Positions 37,585 to 48,900 of a stretch of DNA of 64,000 nt are shown here, piece by piece (the stretch's first letter is position 1; each line of letters opens with the position of its first letter). The notes under the pieces are model-generated. The model saw nothing but the letters and a program-made list of their open reading frames with translations. It did no database searches and was not told where the DNA came from. The stretch spans positions 2,983,877-3,047,876 of the forward strand of contig NZ_CP009501.1 in the NCBI RefSeq assembly GCF_000969885.1, given 5' to 3'. A program made the position numbers and the translations under genes. Origin of the DNA: Methanosarcina thermophila TM-1. GTDB taxonomy: Archaea > Halobacteriota > Methanosarcinia > Methanosarcinales > Methanosarcinaceae.

Positions 37585-39270
37585 ATGACAAATCAAAAAA
37601 ATAAAGATGATTTTTTAGAAATTATTTTTCCTAAACTTAGTCATTTCTGGATGGATTCGGGATTACTTGGTTTATATAAAATAGCAGAAAAAGAGGATCC
37701 TTCAAAATTGGATGTAGAAATGCGACTCACTGACGAAGGACTTACCTTTAAGGGAAATGAAGATAATCTAACTGCACTATTTAATAAATCCTATAAGTCA
37801 CTTTTAGATCAATACTACAATAAATCAACTGAGAAGCAAAAGCAGAAGAAAGAAGGATTTTATTATGATTCAAAAGAAGACAAATTTGTACGTTTCCCAA
37901 AAGTAAAAGCCATGGGTATTGCTGGATTAATTTTTAATAAACCACCAAGAATGACTGCAAAACAGGTCAAATATGATGTTATTGAAGTGAATGAAGCAGG
38001 GAAAAAGATTAAGAAAAAAGTACTTCCTCCTGAATATTCACATTTACAAGATAGATTTGACAGTTTTCTTTCTGAAACGGGGCTAAAGATTTCTTCAAAT
38101 AACTTATTGATCGATGGGCCAAATGCAATTCGGCCTCAAGTTGATATCAAAGTAAAGAAGGGAAAAGAAAAAGGGAGATGTTTCATTTGTGGGGAAGCTT
38201 CTCATTCATTATCTGAAATTGGGGGTACTGTATATCCCATGATTACCGGTTCTTCCGGTGTATTATCCTTTAATTCCAACGGTGGAAGTCCTGAAAAAGT
38301 TTGTTGGAAATGTGATTTCTTAGGGAAATTTGTGCCAGTAAATGGTTTTTACGTGTACAATAATGACAGTTACAATATTTATTTCCCCTATTCTTCAAGT
38401 CCTATTAAAATGAGTGAGGTGTATGATTCTTTTCAAGCAGAAAAAATCGAGGATCCAAACCTATTAATAAATTTTAAAAATAATCTTGGATTTTTTTTCC
38501 AACATCCGTTTGAGCAATTTTTCTCTTTTTTGTATTCTTTATATTTAACATTTTTACGCAAGACGCCGACTGATGGAAGTGAATTTGAACTTGATTTAGA
38601 AAAACTTTTTGATGTATTTATTTTGAAAGCTCCTCTTGAGTTCTATATAATAAATACTAGGGCTTTAGGGGACACTCAAATGGGAAAAATGATTTGGCCG
38701 TTCAACGATTCTGTTTATTTGTTCCGATTATTCGATAAAATAGAGAAGAAAAAAATCAACTTAAAAGAAGTAATGGAAAATCTTATCGATTATGACCAAA
38801 AGAAAAATGACAATAAGACTCTGATAAGAAACAAAGTCTGTGAGCGTATTCTTAAGAAAAATAGCATACTTGAACTCATCGAGCAGTACGCATTTCATAT
38901 CAACAAGTCAAAAAAACGATACATAAAGCCTATACATGATTTTGTTATTGAATATGAGAAAATATTGAAAGAGGGTAATGATAAAGTGGATCAGGAAATT
39001 ATTGATACGGCGGTTAGTTTGGGAAAAACAATCGGGTTTAGTGTTGCTACTGCTGGTCGCAAAGGGAAAGGTGATCTTTTCAGGTTAAGAAGAACGAGAA
39101 AGCCAGAAGATTTCTTGAATGAAATCAATCGAATTCAGATCAAATATGGAGCTTTAGTTACTGCTGACTTGTATGGAAAGGGGCAAGAATTTGAGAATAA
39201 CTTCCAAGAATTTAAACAGTTTTGTATGATTGCTGCACTCAATACATTTAATGCTAAAAGTCAAAATTAA
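37585..39270 (+). CDS. cas8: Cas8, large subunit of type I-B-like Cascade
   Basis: The 561-aa protein has no strong catalytic motif, as usual for Cas8. It carries a zinc-finger insert: C199-F-I-C202 and, 37 residues later, C240-W-K-C243, the arrangement seen in Cas8a1/Cas8b-type (Cst1/Csh1) subunits. Position first in the cas operon, immediately before cas7 and cas5, agrees. Cas8 recognises the PAM and helps recruit Cas3. I cannot separate the Cas8a1 and Cas8b families by eye. The start at 37585 has a GAAGGT site 7 nt upstream; the longer reading starts with TTG 37513. Confidence 0.85.
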   Translation: MTNQKNKDDFLEIIFPKLSHFWMDSGLLGLYKIAEKEDPSKLDVEMRLTDEGLTFKGNEDNLTALFNKSYKSLLDQYYNKSTEKQKQKKEGFYYDSKEDKFVRFPKVKAMGIAGLIFNKPPRMTAKQVKYDVIEVNEAGKKIKKKVLPPEYSHLQDRFDSFLSETGLKISSNNLLIDGPNAIRPQVDIKVKKGKEKGRCFICGEASHSLSEIGGTVYPMITGSSGVLSFNSNGGSPEKVCWKCDFLGKFVPVNGFYVYNNDSYNIYFPYSSSPIKMSEVYDSFQAEKIEDPNLLINFKNNLGFFFQHPFEQFFSFLYSLYLTFLRKTPTDGSEFELDLEKLFDVFILKAPLEFYIINTRALGDTQMGKMIWPFNDSVYLFRLFDKIEKKKINLKEVMENLIDYDQKKNDNKTLIRNKVCERILKKNSILELIEQYAFHINKSKKRYIKPIHDFVIEYEKILKEGNDKVDQEIIDTAVSLGKTIGFSVATAGRKGKGDLFRLRRTRKPEDFLNEINRIQIKYGALVTADLYGKGQEFENNFQEFKQFCMIAALNTFNAKSQN

Positions 39271-39301
39271 TTTCACATGTATAATGGAGGAATAAAGAGG
39301 A

Positions 39302-40186
39302 ATGAAATCTGCAAAAGCATTAACTTTGACGTATTTAACGTCAGTATCATTTGCTTCACTGAACGGATCGGACAAAGAAGCAGATAATATGTCTAATATC
39401 AAAAAAATATCTGTAGGCGTTGAAGAATATCCTTACGTATCTTCTCAAGCTATTAGAAGGGCATTGAGAAATCAGCTTGAGGTATTAGGCAGAGAATTAT
39501 CGGAAGGAGTTGCTGCATCTCAAGCAAAGGGAGCTGCTACTACTCGACAAGAGCCTGATAAATTCATTGATGACGATCTTTTCGGATATATGGGAACCGA
39601 GAGTGGAGATGGAAATACTAAGGGAGGATCTACTAAGAGAACTTCTGTAGTGAGAGTTTCGCCTTTAATAGCACTGAATCCATATCAAGGGGATTTAGAT
39701 TTCGGTACAAACTACATGGGCGTAAAAGCTGGAGGAGACCCTAATATCTTTGAGACAGAGATTCATTCCGGTCTTTATAGGGGAACTATACTAATTGAAC
39801 TTGACAGAGTTGGAAAGGATGAATCTAGGGAGTACATTGACAACCAGGAGAAAGCGGCAAGGGTTAAAGATTTACTTAAAGCTATCAAAAATTTGTGGGC
39901 TTCTGGCAGACAAAGTAGGTTCCTTGCGGATATTGCTCCTAAGTTTGTGATTGCTGCTATGTTAAGTACTAAAAACCCTATTTTTCTTGAGAGTGTAAAA
40001 CTTGAAGGAAATACAATTAATGTTCCGATCATAGAGGAAACTCTGAAAGATTATGAACCTGAAATAATATCTTCGGTTATTGGCATGAGAAAAGGATTTT
40101 TTGCTAATGATATCGTGAACGCAAAATCTATAGGGGAAGCATTTGAAGAGATGGCAAGATGGATCGATGAATATTATAAGCAGTGA
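39302..40186 (+). CDS. cas7: Cas7, Cascade backbone (Cst2/DevR-like)
   Basis: The 294-aa protein belongs to the Cas7/DevR family that coats the crRNA. Family-like segments are LTLTYLTSVSFASLNGSDKE near the N-terminus, VGVEEYPYVSSQAIRRALRN, and RVSPLIALNPYQGDLDFGTN. Ribosome-binding sites GGAGG (39284) and AGAGGA precede the ATG. A 31-bp gap separates it from cas8 and its stop overlaps cas5, so it is part of the operon. Residues 75-125 (AAATTRQEPDKFIDDDLFG...) form a flexible insert. Confidence 0.9.
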   Translation: MKSAKALTLTYLTSVSFASLNGSDKEADNMSNIKKISVGVEEYPYVSSQAIRRALRNQLEVLGRELSEGVAASQAKGAATTRQEPDKFIDDDLFGYMGTESGDGNTKGGSTKRTSVVRVSPLIALNPYQGDLDFGTNYMGVKAGGDPNIFETEIHSGLYRGTILIELDRVGKDESREYIDNQEKAARVKDLLKAIKNLWASGRQSRFLADIAPKFVIAAMLSTKNPIFLESVKLEGNTINVPIIEETLKDYEPEIISSVIGMRKGFFANDIVNAKSIGEAFEEMARWIDEYYKQ

Positions 40187-40932
40187 TAACTATGTTTATC
40201 TTTTCAGTGGAAGGGGTATCATTAACTGCTTCTTTTCGATCTCCAGAAAATCATACATTTCACAAAACACTCCCATTACCCCCTAAAACAACAATAATTG
40301 GGATGATGGGTGCAGCTCTGGGATTGTCCTTAGAGTCAGTTCATAAATTTGTAGAAGAAAATGAGATTCTAATAGGAGTCTATGGCTTTAATAAAGGTTT
40401 AATGCGAGACCTATGGAATTATAGGAAACTTACGGGTAAAGAGAAGAACTACACTAAGGACGATATTAAAAATCGTAGACATTATAGTGTTTTGGTTCGA
40501 GAATATTTATATGACAACTTGTTTACATTTTATTTCGGATGCAATGAGCTTGGAAAATTAGAGCATTTAAGATCTGCATTTCTATCGCCTGTATATCCTT
40601 TAACTGTTGGAAACAGTGATGATTTATTTAAAACATGCAAGATTGGAGAGATTATTGAAGAGAAAAAATGTAAACTAAAAAAGTTTGAGTATACAATTCT
40701 ACCTGGAGATCTCTCAAATCTCTACAAGAACGACATAGACTTTAGCCAACTCCCAATAATTAAAACAGTAAACACGCCTCAAGTATTTCTTTTGCCTACA
40801 AGATTCATTTTTGAAGGGGATGAAAGAAGAGTAGGTGAACGTCAAAAATTCACTTTTGTAAGTACTCCTGTTATATTGAAAACAGAAATCGATGGATATA
40901 CTGTAAATGGAAGAAATGTTGTGTTGTTATGA
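40183..40932 (+). CDS. cas5: Cas5, Cascade subunit binding the crRNA 5' handle
   Basis: The 249-aa RAMP protein opens with the Cas5 signature: FIFSVEGVSLTASFRSPENH, then KTLPLPPKTTIIGMMGAALG, the characteristic turn PPKTTIIGMMGAA. Cas5 caps the crRNA 5' handle in Cascade. Start is GTG 40183 overlapping the cas7 stop, or ATG 40192, three codons in. Its stop overlaps the cas3 ATG (ATGA). In type I-B Cas5 is normally non-catalytic because Cas6 processes the crRNA. Confidence 0.9.
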   Translation: MITMFIFSVEGVSLTASFRSPENHTFHKTLPLPPKTTIIGMMGAALGLSLESVHKFVEENEILIGVYGFNKGLMRDLWNYRKLTGKEKNYTKDDIKNRRHYSVLVREYLYDNLFTFYFGCNELGKLEHLRSAFLSPVYPLTVGNSDDLFKTCKIGEIIEEKKCKLKKFEYTILPGDLSNLYKNDIDFSQLPIIKTVNTPQVFLLPTRFIFEGDERRVGERQKFTFVSTPVILKTEIDGYTVNGRNVVLL

Positions 40933-43163
40933 ATTGCGTTATTTGGGCTAAACCTGACCAACTATATGACGAACATATTAATGCTTCTTATAGAGCCTGG
41001 AAACAGACAGTTGAGGCAAAAAAGAAACAGATTCAAAGGTTTAGTCAGGAATTTGATTTTGATGAAAGTCGCTTTTTGAAGAGTTCTCTTTTAAGTGTAG
41101 TTCTACATGACATTGGAAAATGTACAGATATATTTCAGCAAATGATGGCTGCAAAACAAAAAGGCAATCATTTTAACTATAGTGAAAATTACAGGCATGA
41201 GCTTGTATCTTTCATATATGCTGTCTATGGTAGTGCTGCTTTAATGCAAAAGGAAGGGTTATTGATTGGAAAACTTCCAATTGAAGCTCTTGCTGTTTTA
41301 GGTCACCATAAAGCAATCAATCCAAATATGTCTTTTTTTGAAAAAGAAAGAACAAATGAGATACCATCTGTAATTGATGATGGAGCAAACCAGGCATTGC
41401 TTTTGGCAAAACAAATTTTTGAAAAAGAAGGCTATGATTTCCCAGATTCTCTTTTTAAATTGAGCATGAAGAATATAGATCCATACAAAACTGCAAGTAA
41501 ATTTTTGAATAATTTTGTTGCCAAAATTTTCCAAGAAGAAAGTAGTCGTGAGGCAATTAGGCCAACTTACCTGCTTTTAAAAGCTATCTTGCACTATTCA
41601 GATTGGTATGGTTCTTCAGATTCAGATGTCAATTATAGTTTGCAAACTAAATCTATAGAACTGGTTTCTGAAATTGAAAAAAGGTGTAAACTGAAGAACA
41701 TCAATTTCACCGGTTTGACAGAATTTCAAAAAGAGTGTGCCAGCACATTAGGTCACGTAATTGCAATTGCACCTACTGGCAGTGGGAAAACTGAAGCATC
41801 GCTCTTATGGGCATTAAATAATTTAGAGGATATGGGCGGGGGTAAATTAATCTATTTGTTGCCAACAATGGTTACAGCAAATAGTATTTTTTTACGTCTT
41901 GAAGATTATTTTGGAAAGGGAAATGTAGGGCTAACACATTCTACAGCTTCTTTTATGTTCCAGGAAGAAGAGGATAATCCAATAGAAAGAAGTGTACTGT
42001 TTGATAAATCCTTTATAAAGCCTGTGACTGTAGCTACAATTGATCAATTGCTGGTAACAGGATTCAATCATGGAAAATGGACACTCATTGAAGCGAATGC
42101 AGCTAACGCCGTTATAATAATTGATGAAATACATTCATACGACTCTTGGACATTGGGTCTCGTTATAAAATCGATTGAACATTTTTCGAGGCTCGGAGCT
42201 AGATTCATGCTCATGAGTGCAACTATGCCTGCCTATCTTACAAATCTTTTATCAAAGGCATTTCCTTCTGTAGAAGTGATAAAAGACAATTTTTTGTTAA
42301 ATTCATGCAGAAATAAGTATACTACATATGACAAGTATATTGACGATGCAATTTCAGATATCGAACAATCAGTGTATGATGGTAAAAAAACACTGGTAGT
42401 TGTTAATAATGTTGCAAAATGCCAGGAATTGTATGAGAAATTAAGTTATTTAAATCCTGTTTGTTACCACTCTAAATTTACATTGGAAGATAGAATAAAA
42501 AAAGAAAGCTTCATTGAAGAGAGTAAACTCCTAATTGCTACACAAGTTGTTGAAGTGTCGTTAGATATAGATTTTGATGTCATGTTCTGTGAATGTGCCC
42601 CTCCGGATGCAATTGTCCAAAGAGCTGGAAGAGTGAATAGAAGACGAAAAAAAACAGATACCCACATATTCATTTTTAAAGCATCAGACGTCTCAAAAAG
42701 GATTTACGATCCAGATTCAACTGGACTATTGACAAGCTCTTTTCAATCTTTTGAAAGCTCCCCTGAGAATTTAACAGAGGCTGATCTTATACGAATAGTT
42801 GATAATGTTTACTCTAAGATTAAAATTGAAGATTCAAAGAACTTTATTGATTCTAGTACACAATATGAAAAAACACAAGAGAGACTATCTGGAGTCTTCG
42901 ATAATCCAAACAGAGAAGATAATAATGAAGTTACAAGAAAAATGGATTACCTACAGATTCCTGTAATTCCACTTGTTTTCAGAGATGAAGCCCTGAGACT
43001 TCCCCCCTCAAAGCGCCGTTTGTTCGAAATCAAGGTGCCTTACTGGTACGTATTAAAAAACAAACAAGAAATTAGGGGAATTACTTTTTGTGAAATTGAT
43101 TATGATTTCGAAATCGGTGCGCAATTTAAAAATGATAATGAAATTTCGAGTTTGATAATATGA
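40929..43163 (+). CDS. cas3: Cas3 HD nuclease-helicase
   Basis: This 744-aa single polypeptide has an N-terminal HD nuclease (LHDIGK, H60-D61; later LGHHKAI) and a C-terminal superfamily 2 helicase: Walker A IAPTGSGKTE (about 280-289), DEIH at 399-402 (IIDEIHSYD), LMSATMP, and VQRAGRVNRR. It degrades target DNA after Cascade binding. Having HD and helicase in one chain fits type I-B rather than I-A, where they are usually separate. All key residues are present, so the enzyme should be active. It overlaps both cas5 and cas6 by 4 nt. Confidence 0.95.
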   Translation: MNCVIWAKPDQLYDEHINASYRAWKQTVEAKKKQIQRFSQEFDFDESRFLKSSLLSVVLHDIGKCTDIFQQMMAAKQKGNHFNYSENYRHELVSFIYAVYGSAALMQKEGLLIGKLPIEALAVLGHHKAINPNMSFFEKERTNEIPSVIDDGANQALLLAKQIFEKEGYDFPDSLFKLSMKNIDPYKTASKFLNNFVAKIFQEESSREAIRPTYLLLKAILHYSDWYGSSDSDVNYSLQTKSIELVSEIEKRCKLKNINFTGLTEFQKECASTLGHVIAIAPTGSGKTEASLLWALNNLEDMGGGKLIYLLPTMVTANSIFLRLEDYFGKGNVGLTHSTASFMFQEEEDNPIERSVLFDKSFIKPVTVATIDQLLVTGFNHGKWTLIEANAANAVIIIDEIHSYDSWTLGLVIKSIEHFSRLGARFMLMSATMPAYLTNLLSKAFPSVEVIKDNFLLNSCRNKYTTYDKYIDDAISDIEQSVYDGKKTLVVVNNVAKCQELYEKLSYLNPVCYHSKFTLEDRIKKESFIEESKLLIATQVVEVSLDIDFDVMFCECAPPDAIVQRAGRVNRRRKKTDTHIFIFKASDVSKRIYDPDSTGLLTSSFQSFESSPENLTEADLIRIVDNVYSKIKIEDSKNFIDSSTQYEKTQERLSGVFDNPNREDNNEVTRKMDYLQIPVIPLVFRDEALRLPPSKRRLFEIKVPYWYVLKNKQEIRGITFCEIDYDFEIGAQFKNDNEISSLII

Positions 43164-43816
43164 ATCTTCTCGTTTTCACTTTAACACTCACTTCCACTTG
43201 TCCCATAAAGGAATCTGGCGCTCAGCTCAGGGGATTTTTTGCTAATAGATTCAATGAATATAATCTCCTACACCAGCACGACACTGATAAACTCATTTAT
43301 CGGTATCCAATGGTCCAGTACAAAATGATAGATGGGAAGCCTATTATTGTTGGAATTAATGAGGGTGCAGAGGTATTGAAGGAAATATATGATGAATATG
43401 AAAAGATCAACCTCAATGGTAATGAATATGAGATAGTTGAACGAGGGATTACTTACAAAAAGGAAGATTTCGGCATCTCAGAGAAGCTCATCAAATATGA
43501 GTTTATAACGCCATGGTTTGCACTTAATCAGGAAAATTTTAGGAAATATCTTTCCTTTGATAAAGAACAGAGAGCAGAATTGCTAAATAAAAATTTGATT
43601 GGAAATATCCTCTCCATGTCCAAATCCCTCGGTTATCAAGTGCCTGAAAAGATCAAGTGCCATACTGAGCTTAAATCTTGCCGTTCAAACCTTAAAGGAA
43701 ATGAAATTATTGTATTTAAAGGCTCTTTTATCACGAATTTCCTCATTCCAGACTATTTTGGCCTTGGAAAATCTGTTTCCCGCGGTTTCGGGACGGTGAA
43801 AAGATGCAGCTTGTAA
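43160..43816 (+). CDS. cas6: Cas6 crRNA-processing endonuclease
   Basis: This 218-aa RAMP protein opens with IPIKESGAQLRGFFANRF-like sequence (TCPIKESGAQLRGFFANRF) and ends with the Gly-rich loop YFGLGKSVSRGFGTVKRC, typical of Cas6. It cleaves the precursor within the repeat, leaving an 8-nt handle (here expected ATTGAAAC). Histidines near residues 38-40 (LLHQHDTD) are candidates for the catalytic position. The gene lies between cas3 and cas1, not at the front of the operon as in many I-B loci. It overlaps cas1 by 13 nt. Confidence 0.87.
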   Translation: MNLLVFTLTLTSTCPIKESGAQLRGFFANRFNEYNLLHQHDTDKLIYRYPMVQYKMIDGKPIIVGINEGAEVLKEIYDEYEKINLNGNEYEIVERGITYKKEDFGISEKLIKYEFITPWFALNQENFRKYLSFDKEQRAELLNKNLIGNILSMSKSLGYQVPEKIKCHTELKSCRSNLKGNEIIVFKGSFITNFLIPDYFGLGKSVSRGFGTVKRCSL

Positions 43817-44775
43817 TCAATTCTCACGGCTCTTTCTTGAAAAAGCAGAATAACTGTTTCCTTGTCAAAAACGAAGACAAAGTCTTTGAAGTCTCAGAAA
43901 AGAAAGTGGATAGCATCCTCATTACAACTTCTGCAACCATTACCACTGATGCCATCAAATTTGCAGTGGAAAATAATATCGATATCGTTTTTCTGGATAA
44001 CTTCGGGAACCCTTACGGGCGGGTTTGGCATTCAAAGCTGGGAAGCACAACCTTTATAAGGAGAAGACAGCTTGAGATTTCGGAAGGGCAGGAAGGGTTC
44101 AGGCTTGCAAAAGGGTGGGTTGAGCAGAAAATCGAGAACCAGATTCTTTTCTTGAAAGACCTAAAAAAGAACAGACCCGAGCAGAAAGATGAACTCGATG
44201 ATTATATTGCTGCAATGATAGAAACGAAGGCACAGCTTGAAGCGCTTGAAGGAACTCTTGATGAGATGCGCGGGAAAATTATGGGGCTTGAAGGGATGGC
44301 TTCCAGAAATTATTTTGCGGCTTTGAGTTTCCTTTTGCCTGACAAATGGAAATTCAATGGCAGAAGCCGGAACCCTGCAAAGGATGAGTTTAACTGCCTT
44401 TTGAATTACGGGTATGGGATTCTGTATTCGAAAGTGGAAAAAGCGTGCATTATAGCAGGGCTTGATCCTTATATCGGTTTTAACCACACAGACGACTATA
44501 ATAAGAAGTCTTTTGTATTTGACCTGATCGAGATGTACCGCATCCATATAGATAGGACTGTTTTCAACCTTTTCTCAAAGAAACAGGTAATGGACAGCTT
44601 TTTTGATACTATTCCAAATGGGTTAACCCTTAATAAAGAAGGAAAAGCTGTCCTGATCCAAGCTGTCAATGAAACCTTCGATAAAGAAATAAGTTACGGG
44701 GGCAGGAACATAAAAATCGGAAATACGATCCAGTTCGACTGCCACAGGATTGCAAACAGCTTGATTGGAAAATGA
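43804..44775 (+). CDS. cas1: Cas1 spacer-acquisition integrase
   Basis: The 323-aa protein has the beta-rich N-terminus (MQLVINSHGSFLKKQNNCFL) and the helical catalytic domain with conserved Glu in IMGLEGMASRNYFAAL, and His and Asp in YIGFNHTDDYNKKSFVFDLI. These are the E-H-D residues of Cas1. With Cas2 it inserts new spacers next to the leader. The length is normal and no interruption is seen. Confidence 0.95.
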   Translation: MQLVINSHGSFLKKQNNCFLVKNEDKVFEVSEKKVDSILITTSATITTDAIKFAVENNIDIVFLDNFGNPYGRVWHSKLGSTTFIRRRQLEISEGQEGFRLAKGWVEQKIENQILFLKDLKKNRPEQKDELDDYIAAMIETKAQLEALEGTLDEMRGKIMGLEGMASRNYFAALSFLLPDKWKFNGRSRNPAKDEFNCLLNYGYGILYSKVEKACIIAGLDPYIGFNHTDDYNKKSFVFDLIEMYRIHIDRTVFNLFSKKQVMDSFFDTIPNGLTLNKEGKAVLIQAVNETFDKEISYGGRNIKIGNTIQFDCHRIANSLIGK

Positions 44776-44822
44776 TACAGTAAGACAATTAGTCATGCTA
44801 TTGACTCTAAAATATAATATAA

Positions 44823-45143
<321 letters not shown>

Positions 45144-45181
45144 ATTTTTCCGAATTTCTCTAAGTTTTCCAGAGGGAAGAT

Positions 45182-45871
45182 ATGACAAAATCTGAGCCCA
45201 TAATAGTTGAGGATGGTCTGAGAGCAGGCACTCAAATAGATGTTGAAAGCGACATCGGAGGCGATGACAGTATATATGCTGAAACGGATTTCGGAACAAT
45301 AATCAGAATTTCAGACGTGCTTGAGTATTTGTTTTGTTCTCGTTTCATTTATTATATGTACTGTCTTGATATTCCGCAGCACGAAGAAAAAAGGTTTAAA
45401 GTCTTGAAAGGTCGCGAAGTTCATGAGACCAGAAAGCTTACAAACAGGGACTACCTCCGGAGAAGTCTGGATTGCATCAGGAAAGAAAGCAATGTTTTTA
45501 TTGCCTCAAAAAAACGCCATATAAAAGGAATTGTTGATGAAGTCCTGTTTCTGGAAGACGGAACCGCCGCTCCCCTTGAATACAAATTTGCCGAATACAA
45601 AGAGAAGGTCTTTAAAACCTATAAGTTTCAACTCGTCTTGCAGGCGCTTCTGATCCGGGAAAACTACAATATTGAAGTTAATCGCGCATATATTTGTTTT
45701 ACACGCAGCAACAGCCTTGTCAAAGAAATAGAAATCACAACCTCTGATTTCAAAAAAGCCGAAAAGATTATACAGGAAATCCTTGATATAATTCAAAAAG
45801 GCTTATATCCAAAGACCTCTAGATCTTCTAGAAAGTGCGTAGATTGCTGTTACCGTAATATCTGCGTATGA
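45182..45871 (+). CDS. cas4: Cas4 RecB-like exonuclease, adaptation accessory
   Basis: The 229-aa protein has C52 (EYLFCSRFIYY) and the C-terminal cluster C219-x2-C222-x5-C228 (KCVDCCYRNIC), the four ligands of the Cas4 iron-sulfur cluster. The RecB nuclease motifs lie between: DEVLFLEDG, PLEYKFAEYKEK and the Q-x3-Y-like LVLQALLIRENY. Cas4 trims pre-spacers and helps select PAM. A GAGGGAAG site precedes the ATG. It is the last cas gene; the leader begins 100 bp downstream. An N-terminal ~40-residue acidic extension (VEDGLRAGTQIDVESD) is unusual. Confidence 0.9.
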   Translation: MTKSEPIIVEDGLRAGTQIDVESDIGGDDSIYAETDFGTIIRISDVLEYLFCSRFIYYMYCLDIPQHEEKRFKVLKGREVHETRKLTNRDYLRRSLDCIRKESNVFIASKKRHIKGIVDEVLFLEDGTAAPLEYKFAEYKEKVFKTYKFQLVLQALLIRENYNIEVNRAYICFTRSNSLVKEIEITTSDFKKAEKIIQEILDIIQKGLYPKTSRSSRKCVDCCYRNICV

Positions 45872-45984
45872 AGAGGTTTTTCTTGTATTTATAAAGGGTT
45901 TGATAATATCCCAACAAGAAATTTAGTTTTAATATAGGGCTAATCTCAGGCTTTTTCTAGCCAAATAACGGAAAATTTTGCCCT
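45872..45984 (+). promoter_or_regulatory. CRISPR leader
   Basis: This 113-bp AT-rich sequence lies between cas4 and the first repeat. It contains a TATA-like TTTTAATATAG at 45927-45937. The repeats end ATTGAAAC on the plus strand, the usual 3' end and crRNA handle, so transcription runs rightward and this is the leader side. New spacers would be inserted next to 45985. Confidence 0.75.
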
Positions 45985-48900
45985 ATTCGAGAGCAAGATC
46001 CATTAAAACAAGGATTGAAACTGGGGTTGCCACTTGCTGGACCTGCTCCCTGCGCGAGAAATTCGAGAGCAAGATCCATTAAAACAAGGATTGAAACCCT
46101 GGTCCTCTTCCTGGCTCCCACCCACGCTTGTGTTTATTCGAGAGCAAGATCCATTAAAACAAGGATTGAAACGATAGTGAGCTTGTAAACGATCTCCACG
46201 AACTTGAAATTCGAGAGCAAGATCCATTAAAACAAGGATTGAAACTGGATTGAAAGCCCGGAAGCCGCTTGAGTATAAGTATTATTCGAGAGCAAGATCC
46301 ATTAAAACAAGGATTGAAACCATCGTACCAGAGTTTGGCCGCCATCAATTCCCTTGCATTCGAGAGCAAGATCCATTAAAACAAGGATTGAAACAATCTC
46401 TGCCGTCTGCTGTCATGCCTGGACGGTATGATTCGAGAGCAAGATCCATTAAAACAAGGATTGAAACCTCAAACCTTACTAATCTAACACATGAAATCGT
46501 AACAATTCGAGAGCAAGATCCATTAAAACAAGGATTGAAACTTGTTATAGCTGTCTGCATAGACTCAGGCATATTTATTCGAGAGCAAGATCCATTAAAA
46601 CAAGGATTGAAACTGATTCAAGTGTTTCACGGCTTTCTGTCCTCCGAAATTCGAGAGCAAGATCCATTAAAACAAGGATTGAAACATCGCAGCAGCCGAC
46701 GGGATGGTCTCAAAGGCAGCATATTCGAGAGCAAGATCCATTAAAACAAGGATTGAAACATTGTATCAGTAAGATGTGTACTAAGAGCAATGCAAATTCG
46801 AGAGCAAGATCCATTAAAACAAGGATTGAAACCCCCCGTATATGCTTTCTCAAAAAGAGAGAGCGTAGATTCGAGAGCAAGATCCATTAAAACAAGGATT
46901 GAAACATATCGGCATTGCAGGCACGGATAAAGATCTTCTATTCGAGAGCAAGATCCATTAAAACAAGGATTGAAACTAATAAGCAGTTTCAAAAATATAC
47001 TAAATAAAAAATTCGAGAGCAAGATCCATTAAAACAAGGATTGAAACCTGATCCAACGCTTGATATGAACTTTGAACGAGTATTCGAGAGCAAGATCCAT
47101 TAAAACAAGGATTGAAACTTAGAGTACGAAGGTCTTGATCTTGAGACTATAAATTCGAGAGCAAGATCCATTAAAACAAGGATTGAAACCTGTAAATGTT
47201 GCGCCTGTTCCATTAAAACAAGGATTGAAACTTAGGGGAGTTGTTACAGGGGATTAATGATATTCCTGATTCGAGAGCAAGATCCATTAAAACAAGGATT
47301 GAAACTTCGATTTCCGAAACTGATAAACTCATCTCAAAAGATTCGAGAGCAAGATCCATTAAAACAAGGATTGAAACTCATAGGGACTCCCCATTCTGCA
47401 GCTTCCGGGCTAATGATTCGAGAGCAAGATCCATTAAAACAAGGATTGAAACAACCTAGTGGGTTTGTATGTAAACAGATAAAAATCATTCGAGAGCAAG
47501 ATCCATTAAAACAAGGATTGAAACTTTGTGATGTCTTTGTGTGTGTTATTTAGTATCTCAAATTCGAGAGCAAGATCCATTAAAACAAGGATTGAAACAG
47601 AGTTGGTATAAAGCAAAGAGAGTCAGGCAGATTTATTCGAGAGCAAGATCCATTAAAACAAGGATTGAAACTCCCATGTTTCTTTTGTAATGTCTTCGAC
47701 GTGATACGTATTCGAGAGCAAGATCCATTAAAACAAGGATTGAAACGTCCAGGGTGGTTCTATTCGTCGCTTGTAGGGGCTCATTCGAGAGCAAGATCCA
47801 TTAAAACAAGGATTGAAACTCATCCAGTACCCATTCAGCTTTGGTTCCTTTTTTATTCGAGAGCAAGATCCATTAAAACAAGGATTGAAACCGACAGCCT
47901 CACGCGAAATGAACGTGTGATATCCCTAATTCGAGAGCAAGATCCATTAAAACAAGGATTGAAACCTTTCATGCTCAGTTCCTCCAAAAAGGTATTAGGC
48001 GTATTCGAGAGCAAGATCCATTAAAACAAGGATTGAAACTTGAAGATAATGCAGATGAAATAGAAGAACTAACCATTCGAGAGCAAGATCCATTAAAACA
48101 AGGATTGAAACAGGGTATTCCAGGTTGTTGAGAATATCTTTGTTTTATTCGAGAGCAAGATCCATTAAAACAAGGATTGAAACATAGTGACACGGTGGAT
48201 ACCGTAAAGGGAAATGACAGATTCGAGAGCAAGATCCATTAAAACAAGGATTGAAACTTCTAAGGCTTTTTGAGCGCATTTCTCGACAAGTATTCGAGAG
48301 CAAGATCCATTAAAACAAGGATTGAAACACCCCTGAGAGCTGCACGGTCCTGAGCATAAACGAGGATTCGAGAGCAAGATCCATTAAAACAAGGATTGAA
48401 ACTAGTCGTAGGTGCGTTTGATTCTGTCAAAATTAATAATTCGAGAGCAAGATCCATTAAAACAAGGATTGAAACACAGGTTCTCCATCGGCTCAGCCAT
48501 CGTATTAATTACGATTCGAGAGCAAGATCCATTAAAACAAGGATTGAAACATGATTGCGGTCTTGCCACACCCCGGGCCGCCGAATTCGAGAGCAAGATC
48601 CATTAAAACAAGGATTGAAACTTCTGGGATAAAATTAAACAGTGGTCACTGGTAAGATTCGAGAGCAAGATCCATTAAAACAAGGATTGAAACTCTCAAT
48701 TTCTTCGAAATTTGCAGCCCGCATCGCTGGATTCGAGAGCAAGATCCATTAAAACAAGGATTGAAACTGCTTAGTCATGCACTCATCTATAATGTCAATA
48801 AGATATTCGAGAGCAAGATCCATTAAAACAAGGATTGAAACTTTGTGAAGTGTATGTTATGGATTCGCCCTACTTGGATTCGAGAGCAAGATCCATTAAA

